Shown: piece by piece, positions 9,273 to 13,527 of the stretch
Position numbering within the stretch: the first letter of the stretch is position 1
Layout of the letters: every line of letters begins with the position of its first letter
Notes under the pieces: generated by a model
Database searches by the model: none
Seen by the model: only the letters and a program-made list of their open reading frames with translations
Told to the model about the DNA's origin: nothing
From: a virus
Length of the DNA: 27,048 nucleotides
Virus record (IMG/VR): IMGVR_UViG_3300038960_000106
Span: 1 to 27,048 of that record
Direction: 5' to 3' (one strand)
Position numbers and translations under genes: made by a program

Positions 9273-9340
9273 ATAAAAAATAAACTTTTTGATTAACATG
9301 TTAACTAATTATTTACCGAAGCCTCTTGACAATCGCCCTT

Positions 9341-9416
9341 CGAGATGCGTTGCCTCGGTTAAAGGTGCAGAGAATCGCAAAGTTATTATTGTTTCTTGTT
9401 CTTGCGATTCTCTGCA
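9341..9416. repeat. Repeat family copy B: TGCGTTGCCTCGGTTAAAGG plus 15-bp hairpin
   Basis: After the conserved box, TGCAGAGAATCGCAA (9366-9380) pairs perfectly with TTGCGATTCTCTGCA (9402-9416) across a 21-nt loop, the same loop length as copy A. Upstream, CCTTCGAGATGCGTTGCC aligns with copy C. It sits just upstream of the promoter of the 59-aa gene. Confidence 0.75.
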
Positions 9417-9449
9417 TTGAAACTTTTTAAAAAAAAGCAAAGAAAGTTG

Positions 9450-9478
9450 TTGACTTATGGGATTTCCTGGGATATATT
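9450..9478 (+). promoter_or_regulatory. Promoter with paired TGGGAT motifs, drives 59-aa gene
   Basis: TTGACT (9450-9455) and TATATT (9473-9478) are 17 bp apart. The spacer carries two TGGGAT motifs (9458 and 9468) exactly 10 bp apart, i.e. about one helical turn. The same arrangement recurs at 9955 and, with altered spacing to the boxes, near 10816. Confidence 0.8.
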
Positions 9479-9511
9479 ATAGACAACATTAACTAGTATA
9501 GAGGACGACCA

Positions 9512-9691
9512 ATGACACAACCAATAATTAAAAAGGATTCGCCATTCGAATTTTTTGGCAATCATTTAGAAGTAGCTTATAGAAGAGGCGAACTGCTCGG
9601 ATATAAGAAAGCCATGTTGGAACTAACCAAGATGGAAACTAAACTAGAACTAGAACTTAAGAAGTTAGAAGATAATTTAAAAAGAGATTAG
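9512..9691 (+). CDS. Small coiled-coil protein, 59 aa
   Basis: The ATG follows GAGGACGACCA, an acceptable ribosome binding site, and lies about 34 bp from the -10 box of a strong promoter. The gene has its own intrinsic terminator 20 bp downstream, so it forms a complete single-gene transcription unit. The product starts MTQPIIKKDSPFEFFGN. It ends in a strongly helical, Leu/Lys/Glu-rich tail (METKLELELKKLEDNLKRD) likely to form a coiled coil. The family is not recognised. The compact dedicated unit suggests high early expression of a small effector or structural factor, but that is inference. Confidence 0.75.
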   Translation: MTQPIIKKDSPFEFFGNHLEVAYRRGELLGYKKAMLELTKMETKLELELKKLEDNLKRD

Positions 9692-9710
9692 CTTTCTCCT
9701 TGAGCTAGTG

Positions 9711-9740
9711 AGCCACAACAGAAATGTTGTGGCTTTTTTT
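9711..9740 (+). terminator. Rho-independent terminator after 59-aa gene
   Basis: AGCCACAACA, a GAAA loop and TGTTGTGGCT form a perfect 10-bp stem followed by six T, a textbook intrinsic terminator. Confidence 0.92.
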
Positions 9741-9780
9741 GTTCCTCCCAAAACGCTAAACAACCCCGTCTTCCAGAAAC

Positions 9781-9858
9781 AACGCACCTTCGGGGTGCGT
9801 TGCCTCGGTAAAAGTCGCAAAGGATCGCAAACGACCCTTTGCGATTAAATCAACTTTT
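9781..9858. repeat. Repeat family copy C: two hairpins around GCCTCGGTAAAAG
   Basis: AACGCACC and GGTGCGTT (9781-9801) form an 8-bp stem with a TTCGG loop. The conserved TTGCCTCGGTAAAAG follows. A second stem pairs TCGCAAAGGATCG (9815-9827) with CGACCCTTTGCGA (9832-9844) with one mismatch, enclosed by AAAAGT/ACTTTT. It lies inside the span downstream of the strong minus-strand promoter at 9894-9921. Confidence 0.7.
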
Positions 9859-9887
9859 GTGATTCGCAAATATCCCACCCACCCAAC
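9781..9887 (-). ncRNA. Candidate structured small RNA containing copy C
   Basis: A near-perfect minus-strand promoter (TTGACA-16-TATAAT) points into this segment, and no minus-strand gene with a ribosome binding site occurs before the 100-aa gene's own promoter some 600 bp away. The predicted transcript would begin near 9887 and contain the two copy C hairpins separated by ACCGAGGC. No T-run terminator is seen after the last hairpin, so the 3' end is a guess; transcription could continue antisense to the 59-aa gene. Confidence 0.35.
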
Positions 9888-9893
9888 CCGTTT

Positions 9894-9921
9894 ATTATAT
9901 CAGAAAAAATGGGATTGTCAA
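9894..9921 (-). promoter_or_regulatory. Near-perfect minus-strand promoter without a coding target
   Basis: On the minus strand TTGACA (9916-9921) and TATAAT (9894-9899) are both perfect consensus hexamers with a 16-bp spacer starting ATCCCAT. Another ATATCCCA (9870-9877) lies in the predicted initial transcribed region. 9741-9954 has no protein gene I can support. Confidence 0.8.
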
Positions 9922-9954
9922 GGATTTTATTTTATTTTTTTTGCTTTATTCGGG

Positions 9955-9983
9955 TTGACTTATGGGATTAAATGGGATATATT
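9955..9983 (+). promoter_or_regulatory. Promoter with paired TGGGAT motifs, drives 88-aa gene
   Basis: TTGACT (9955-9960), a 17-bp spacer and TATATT (9978-9983). TGGGAT occurs at 9963 and 9973, again 10 bp apart. The layout is nearly identical to the promoter at 9450, including the shared TTGACTTATGGGATT. Confidence 0.82.
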
Positions 9984-10015
9984 AACCAGGCCTAATAAAA
10001 ACGAAAGGATAAAAA

Positions 10016-10282
10016 ATGAGATCTTATAAAACCAACGTCATGGACTTTGACGATAAAACTTTAGTCCAACATCATCAAACTATAATCATAGAACATGATT
10101 ATACTAGTGGGACAATCACTTTAAATAATGGGGGGTGGTTTTCAAAAACCACCAAGGATAGATTAAATAGTTATCTAAGACCTTTTAAATATAATGTGTT
10201 CCAAAAAAACTTTGAGTGGTTCGTGATGACACCGAGCCTCCAAGTTATACCTTATCAAAACCACATGACCCTCGAGGTCTAA
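10016..10282 (+). CDS. Hypothetical protein, 88 aa, own promoter and terminator
   Basis: The ATG follows AAAGGATAAAAA. The gene is a self-contained unit, with the TGGGAT-type promoter upstream and a strong terminator 3 bp after the stop. The sequence starts MRSYKTNVMDFDDKT and alternates beta-prone and polar segments (QTIIIEHDYTSGTITLNNGGW), then contains aromatic residues (YNVFQKNFEWFVMTP). It has no cysteine, membrane segment or recognisable motif. The overall look is a small beta-rich globular domain. No function is assigned. With the 59-aa gene it forms a pair of short, similarly regulated units in the repeat-rich region. Confidence 0.75.
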   Translation: MRSYKTNVMDFDDKTLVQHHQTIIIEHDYTSGTITLNNGGWFSKTTKDRLNSYLRPFKYNVFQKNFEWFVMTPSLQVIPYQNHMTLEV

Positions 10283-10284
10283 GC

Positions 10285-10317
10285 AAGAAGCACCCCCGAA
10301 GGGGGTGCTTCTTTTCT
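10285..10317 (+). terminator. Rho-independent terminator after 88-aa gene
   Basis: AAGAAGCACCCCC (10285-10297), a GAA loop and GGGGGTGCTTCTT (10301-10313) form a 13-bp perfect stem followed by a T/C-rich tract. On the minus strand it may also help stop leftward transcripts from the nuclease gene. Confidence 0.88.
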
Positions 10318-10346
10318 TCTGCCTCCGTTCACATTTCCTCATGTTG

Positions 10347-10386
10347 GGGTTGCAAAGGTGCAAAGATTCGCAAACTCATCTTTGCA
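10347..10386. repeat. Degenerate repeat family copy D overlapping the nuclease stop
   Basis: GGGTTGCAAAGG is followed by TGCAAAGAT (10359-10367) pairing with ATCTTTGCA (10378-10386) around TCGCAAACTC. The left arm and loop align with copies B and C (TGCAGAGAATCGCAAA, CGCAAAGGATCGCAAA). The GCCTCGG box is weak here (GCCTCCGTT at 10321). The hairpin spans the stop codon of the leftward nuclease gene. Confidence 0.5.
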
Positions 10387-10798
10387 AAATTGATGCCACA
10401 ACTCGATTCGCACACCCCAAACAATCTTCCAAACTCCCGAAGGTCAAAAGTGCCTCGGCTTCGGGGGACACCGAGAGGGACGCAAGGTGCTTGGACGCAA
10501 GGAACTCGCAGAGTTTACCACCTTCAAACAAATATAGAACCGACTTAGAAGATGCACGAACCAAGAAAAAAGAAACATAATTATTGGCTTTTAGCCTCAA
10601 ATGTGTTGAAATTTGTGAAGGTTCGACCTTGAAAGTGTTTCCTTTTGTGGGGGATTTTAATTCAATAAACAAAGGATATTTTTCATTGATGATTATTACA
10701 TCTGGAAACCCACTATTAAATTTATTTTCTATCTTTTGGATAAATGTGCCTTTTGGCAAATTATCTTTTATTGATAAAAAAAAGTTTTTTTCTGTCAT
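10376..10798 (-). CDS. PD-(D/E)XK-superfamily nuclease, 140 aa
   Basis: The visible core is KIENKFNSGFPDVIII (E24, D33) then PLFIELKSPT (E46-L-K48), the order of acidic and lysine residues in the PD-(D/E)XK nuclease fold, as in VRR-NUC or Holliday-junction-resolvase-like phage enzymes. A basic/polar stretch (FKVEPSQISTHLRLKANNYVSFFLVR) follows and fits the Gln-containing motif after the catalytic strands. It would cleave DNA, perhaps branched intermediates or host DNA; the substrate cannot be read. It is encoded alone on the minus strand, divergent from the short-gene cluster. Its 3' end carries the copy D hairpin and a CCGAGGC segment like the repeat box. The start at 10798 overlaps the region of the rightward promoter, so the two may be co-regulated. 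Confidence 0.7.
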   Translation of the reverse strand: MTEKNFFLSIKDNLPKGTFIQKIENKFNSGFPDVIIINEKYPLFIELKSPTKGNTFKVEPSQISTHLRLKANNYVSFFLVRASSKSVLYLFEGGKLCEFLASKHLASLSVSPEAEALLTFGSLEDCLGCANRVVASILQR

Positions 10799-10805
10799 TT
10801 AGTGC

Positions 10806-10846
10806 TTGACCTTTATGGGATTATGTGGGATAAACATTTATATAAT
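10806..10846 (+). promoter_or_regulatory. Promoter region with paired TGGGAT motifs for short-gene cluster
   Basis: TTGACC (10806-10811) is followed by TGGGAT at 10816 and 10826, 10 bp apart as in the other two rightward promoters. A perfect TATAAT lies at 10841-10846, too far from TTGACC to be a simple pair; TAAACA at 10831 is an alternative -10 with 19-bp spacing. It precedes the first gene of the 10.9-14.6 kb cluster. Confidence 0.55.
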
Positions 10847-10870
10847 TTATTATAGCGAAAGGATAATAAT

Positions 10871-11008
10871 ATGGAAGTAGTAATGATACCACAAGACCAA
10901 CAATGGTTTTTAAGTGGGTTGTATGTTCTTGAAACAATAGTAGATGAACAAGAAGAAACAACCGAGTATGTTCAACAAAATTTTAAGGATATTTCTAAAG
11001 ATGACTGA
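10871..11008 (+). CDS. Hypothetical acidic protein, 45 aa
   Basis: First gene of the cluster. The ATG follows GAAAGGATAATAAT, and the frame reads MEVVMIPQDQQWFLSGLY, then a glutamate-rich tail (DEQEETTEY). It ends at a TGA overlapping the start of the next gene by 8 bases. Its position directly after a promoter and its coupling support translation. No family recognised and no motif seen; the function is unknown. Confidence 0.6.
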   Translation: MEVVMIPQDQQWFLSGLYVLETIVDEQEETTEYVQQNFKDISKDD

Positions 11009-11195
11009 CAAATATAAAATTGCTTACGAAGAGGAGCAAGAAAAAATATTATCTCTTTGGTATAAATATTTAAGTAACGATAAAAGATCATTTATCGAAT
11101 ACTTTCAAGAGGAACATAACATTAAATTAGCAGACACGACTTCTTACAAAAAAATTAAGAGATTGTGTAAAACATTTTTGAAAGGAAAAAAATGA
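11001..11195 (+). CDS. Hypothetical small helical protein, 64 aa
   Basis: An upstream in-frame ATG exists at 10944, but it lies inside the previous gene. The ATG at 11001 is preferred because it overlaps the previous stop and follows AAGGAT. The product (MTDKYKIAYEEEQEKILS...) is charged and helical, ends in a lysine-rich tail (RLCKTFLKGKK), and overlaps the next gene as ATGA. Composition suggests a small DNA- or RNA-associated protein, but no fold is recognised. Confidence 0.6.
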   Translation: MTDKYKIAYEEEQEKILSLWYKYLSNDKRSFIEYFQEEHNIKLADTTSYKKIKRLCKTFLKGKK

Positions 11196-11632
11196 GAGCA
11201 ATATTAATTAATCCCATGCAAGAAAGTGTTCGTCATATTAGTTATGATGGAGACTATAGAAGCATTTATAGAATAATAGGTTGCACGACTTTTGAGGCAG
11301 TTTATCCGTTTGATAATGGAGATACTCTTTGGATAGATGAAGAAGGTTTATTGAAAGAAAGTAATTATGCTTTTAACCTCAAAGCAGACAATCCAAAATT
11401 TAACCAAACGATTATGGGAAGTGCTTTGATTTTAGGTACAGATGCAGAGGGCGAAAGTATCGAATGTAAATCTAAGGTGCTTGATATAGCTAAAAGAGTT
11501 AACTTTCAAGGTAAGGTTGCAATTGAAAATGATGGACAAGGATTTACTATAACTCCTTGGCATATTTATCAAAATAATCTTGAAGAAGCTAGATTACTTT
11601 TAGAAAAAATAAAAACTGAAGGGAGTGCTTAA
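11192..11632 (+). CDS. DUF3846-like phage protein, 146 aa
   Basis: The sequence opens MRAILINPMQESVRHISYDGDY, then YPFDNGDTLWIDEEGLL and GSALILGTDAEGES. This order of motifs (start strand, DNGD, a D/N-EGLL element and the GxxLxLGTD turn) resembles the DUF3846 family, common in phages and mobile elements and of unknown role. The C-terminal third, from about residue 95, is an extra charged region ending in helix (NNLEEARLLLEKIKTEGSA). It overlaps both neighbours (ATGA and TAATG), so it is part of a coupled string. The family assignment is from memory of the motif pattern, not a search. Confidence 0.65.
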   Translation: MRAILINPMQESVRHISYDGDYRSIYRIIGCTTFEAVYPFDNGDTLWIDEEGLLKESNYAFNLKADNPKFNQTIMGSALILGTDAEGESIECKSKVLDIAKRVNFQGKVAIENDGQGFTITPWHIYQNNLEEARLLLEKIKTEGSA

Positions 11633-11793
11633 TGCAATCTAAAATTATAAAAGATATTGAGAAAGGACTTTCCCATGATGCTATCGTGGGGAAGTACGTT
11701 AATAAATGGTGCGATAATGTTGACCAAATCAAAAACATTATCAAAACATACAAATGGGAACAATACAAAAAATTTGGAAGGAGATTTGTATGA
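11632..11793 (+). CDS. Hypothetical protein, 53 aa
   Basis: This short frame starts within the TAATG that ends the previous gene and stops inside the ATG of the next one (ATGA), filling the gap exactly. The product reads MQSKIIKDIEKGLSHDAIVGKY and continues with Trp/Lys-rich helix (TYKWEQYKKFGRRFV). The first half (KIIKDIEKGLSHDAIVGKY) looks like a short helix-turn-helix (the 'eKGLSxdeIv' type), so DNA binding is possible. Weakly supported beyond its tiling. Confidence 0.55.
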   Translation: MQSKIIKDIEKGLSHDAIVGKYVNKWCDNVDQIKNIIKTYKWEQYKKFGRRFV

Positions 11794-11996
11794 CAAAATT
11801 TTATGAATGTTGTCTTTGTGATGGTCTCATAGATCATCACAAAAATGCAAAGGGAGAGACTTATTGGACTAAAGGACATAATGCTCAACCGATTAAAGAA
11901 GGACAATGTTGTGATTGGTGCAATGCAAATGTTGTCTTACCAAAAAGATTTGAAAATATACAGAAAGGAAATTTTTATGTCGAAAAGAATACATAA
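11790..11996 (+). CDS. Small zinc-finger-like cysteine/histidine protein, 68 aa
   Basis: The start at 11790 follows a strong GGAAGGAGATTTGT and overlaps the previous stop; the upstream in-frame ATG at 11754 lacks this. The sequence contains CCLC near residue 7, a histidine pair (DHHKN) and GHN, then CCDWCN near residue 40. Two CxxC-like knuckles with histidines between them indicate zinc binding, as in small phage DNA-binding or anti-host proteins. It starts MTKFYECCLCDGL and ends in FYVEKNT. It overlaps the next gene by 20 bases. Confidence 0.65.
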   Translation: MTKFYECCLCDGLIDHHKNAKGETYWTKGHNAQPIKEGQCCDWCNANVVLPKRFENIQKGNFYVEKNT

Positions 11997-12120
11997 GGCT
12001 AAACAAAGATCTAACCAACACAAGCGAAAGCATAACCCAAAATCAAACCATTTTAATGGGTTAATAATTGGCAAAAGATCAAGATATAATGGTGGCTTAC
12101 TAAATGCCTTTAAAAAGTAG
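11977..12120 (+). CDS. Very basic small protein, 47 aa
   Basis: The ATG at 11977 follows CAGAAAGGAAATTTTT and overlaps the end of the zinc-finger-like gene. The product (MSKRIHKAKQRSNQHKRKH...) is rich in Lys, Arg, His and Asn with almost no acidic residue and ends NAFKK. It is probably a nucleic-acid-binding or RNA-associated peptide. No family recognised. It is the last gene before a hairpin and a fresh ribosome binding site, so it may end a sub-operon. Confidence 0.55.
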   Translation: MSKRIHKAKQRSNQHKRKHNPKSNHFNGLIIGKRSRYNGGLLNAFKK

Positions 12121-12132
12121 CAGTCGTCAAAG

Positions 12133-12157
12133 TAGTACACGGATCATTCGTGTACTA
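12133..12157. repeat. 9-bp inverted repeat between sub-operons
   Basis: TAGTACACG and CGTGTACTA form a perfect stem around GATCATT, 12 bases after the 47-aa gene. No T-run follows on the plus strand, so it may be an operator, an RNA-processing site or a weak terminator. Confidence 0.55.
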
Positions 12158-12193
12158 TCTTGAAAATTGCAACAACAAACGAAAGGAAAAGAT

Positions 12194-12706
12194 ATGCAGA
12201 TTTCAAAACTAGAGGTAAAAAATATCTCACACTATGCGAGGGGTTCAGAAGAAACTCCTTGTTATAATGCCACAGTATATGTCAACGGCAAGAAAGCAGT
12301 TGAAGTATCAAATGACGGACATGGTGGAAGTGATAGACAACACACCTATCCTCAATGTGCTTTTAATCTTAGAGAAATTAATGATTGGTGCATAAATACT
12401 TTTGGTAAAGAAACTTGGGAGTATAATGGAAAAACTTATTCCACAGATCTAGACCTAGAGCATTATTGCCACCAAGAGTTATATAATTGGCTTGATCGAA
12501 AAGAACTAAAGAAAGAGTTAAAGGGCAAGTATATTTGCTTTGATGAAGCAAAAAAAGAAATGTTTGCTTTTGGAAAACTTAAATACAAAACCGAAAATCA
12601 AGATGTGGTTATGAAAAAGATCTTGAAAGACAGACACCCAACATCAAAGTGTTTGAACTTTTTAGACTTTGAAGAAGCACTTAATGTATGGAAGGAGTTT
12701 GCATAG
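12194..12706 (+). CDS. Hypothetical protein, 170 aa
   Basis: The ATG at 12194 follows GAAAGGAAAAGAT; a TTG at 12167 in the same frame has no such site. The N-terminal half is beta-prone and reads VKNISHYARGSEETPCYNATVYVNGKKAVEVSNDGHGGSD, where the NGKK...VSNDGHGG turn recalls proteins on plasmids and phages. The middle has four Cys/His residues (YPQCAFN, WCINT, HYCHQE). The C-terminus is a charged helix ending LNVWKEFA. I do not recognise a characterised family. It is coupled to the next gene through TAGTG. Confidence 0.7.
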   Translation: MQISKLEVKNISHYARGSEETPCYNATVYVNGKKAVEVSNDGHGGSDRQHTYPQCAFNLREINDWCINTFGKETWEYNGKTYSTDLDLEHYCHQELYNWLDRKELKKELKGKYICFDEAKKEMFAFGKLKYKTENQDVVMKKILKDRHPTSKCLNFLDFEEALNVWKEFA

Positions 12707-12933
12707 TGCAAGACTTTAAGCAAGAGCATAAGAATGGTTGGAGATACATAGTTTGGGTTGGTGGTTGTGATAACTACTACAAGAACTTTTTAATAGCACA
12801 GATGGATTTCTATAACTGGGTTCTCAAAGGCTATGATGATGTGTTTCTAACCGAGATCAAAAAAGATGGAACTGAGGAAGTTCTTCGTAATTCAGAAGAG
12901 TATAATTTTAAAGAAAGGAAAAATAATGGGTAG
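12706..12933 (+). CDS. Hypothetical aromatic-rich protein, 75 aa, GTG start
   Basis: An in-frame ATG lies at 12688 inside the preceding gene, but the GTG at 12706 is better: it overlaps the previous stop (TAGTG) and sits 8-9 bases after AAGGAG. The protein reads VQDFKQEHKNGWRYIVWVGGCDNYYKNF, with many Trp/Tyr/Phe residues, and ends in a charged tail (NFKERKNNG). The core alternates beta strands and helix. No function recognised; it overlaps the next start by 8 bases. Confidence 0.65.
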   Translation: MQDFKQEHKNGWRYIVWVGGCDNYYKNFLIAQMDFYNWVLKGYDDVFLTEIKKDGTEEVLRNSEEYNFKERKNNG

Positions 12934-13318
12934 ATATTATAATGGAGATATTGACGGCAAATTTTGGTTTGCCGTTCAATCAAGCAATGATGCCGATTTC
13001 TTCGGAGTAGAAGGAGAAACAAGGTTTCTAGATTATTATTTTGATGAAGATAATAAGAAAGATGTTCACAGAGGTATGCTTGAATGTGATAGGCATTTGG
13101 GTAAATATCGAAAACTCTTAGATGAGTTTTTTGATAATCGTGAAGGCTATAACAACAAGATGTTAATTGAATATCTTGATGAAAAGGCACACCCTACAAA
13201 ACATACTGAACAAGGAATTAAGTATTACTTGGAATGGTATGCAAGGTTAATTCTTGGTAAAAAGATTTATGATTGCATACTTGAACAAGGCAGTTGTAGT
13301 TTTGAGGCAGAGTTATGA
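12926..13318 (+). CDS. Hypothetical protein, 130 aa (MGRYYNGDIDGKFWF type)
   Basis: The start at 12926 follows AGAAAGGAAAAATA; an in-frame ATG at 12866 is inside the previous gene. The opening MGRYYNGDIDGKFWFAVQSSNDADFFG is a well-defined, aromatic-rich segment that I recall from other phage hypothetical proteins. A negatively charged helical middle (YYFDEDNKKDVH) and a C-terminal hydrophobic helix (YYLEWYARLILGKKIYDCILEQG) follow. The family is probably widespread in phages, but I know no function. It overlaps the following gene by 4 bases (ATGA). Confidence 0.7.
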   Translation: MGRYYNGDIDGKFWFAVQSSNDADFFGVEGETRFLDYYFDEDNKKDVHRGMLECDRHLGKYRKLLDEFFDNREGYNNKMLIEYLDEKAHPTKHTEQGIKYYLEWYARLILGKKIYDCILEQGSCSFEAEL

Positions 13319-13527
13319 TGCTTAAAACAATAGAAGATGCCGAAAAAGAATTTCAAGAAAAATTATATAATCTTAGAAATTCAATTACCTATCAAAAACT
13401 ATGTATAGTTTGTTCAAAAATCATGGAAATAAAAATACATAAACAAGGTAATAGCAAATCTAGAAAAACTTGCAGTAATACTTGTAGGTCAAGATATAAC
13501 AGACACAAGGACAAATATAATGCTTAA
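13315..13527 (+). CDS. Small zinc-ribbon-like protein, 70 aa
   Basis: The start overlaps the previous stop (ATGA). An N-terminal helix (MMLKTIEDAEKEFQEKLYNLRNS) is followed by CIVC and then CSNTC in the context TCSNTCRSRYNRHKDKYNA. The two cysteine pairs, C-x2-C and C-x3-C, with a basic tail resemble short phage zinc-ribbon proteins that bind nucleic acid. Its last 8 bases overlap the start of the methyltransferase, so expression is coupled to it; it could supply a regulatory factor for it. Confidence 0.65.
   Translation: MMLKTIEDAEKEFQEKLYNLRNSITYQKLCIVCSKIMEIKIHKQGNSKSRKTCSNTCRSRYNRHKDKYNA

Noticed and set aside
8640-10400. tRNA genes or CRISPR array in the hairpin-rich region
   Set aside because: No cloverleaf with a T-arm GGTTC box or CCA end was seen, and repeats are few, divergent and unevenly spaced, unlike CRISPR.
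10441-10510. A further copy of the GCCTCGG repeat (GTGCCTCGGCTTCGGG)
   Set aside because: It lies inside the nuclease coding region and the following hairpin is weak (7-bp CCCGAAG/CTTCGGG); could be a decayed copy but not counted.
10216-10580. Two plus-strand frames (10216-10548 and 10305-10580) over the nuclease region
   Set aside because: They are antisense to the nuclease gene or lie over the terminator and copy D; no ribosome binding site or family signature.
12133-12157. Intrinsic terminator between the short-gene sub-operons
   Set aside because: The 9-bp stem is not followed by a T-run, so it is listed as an inverted repeat only.
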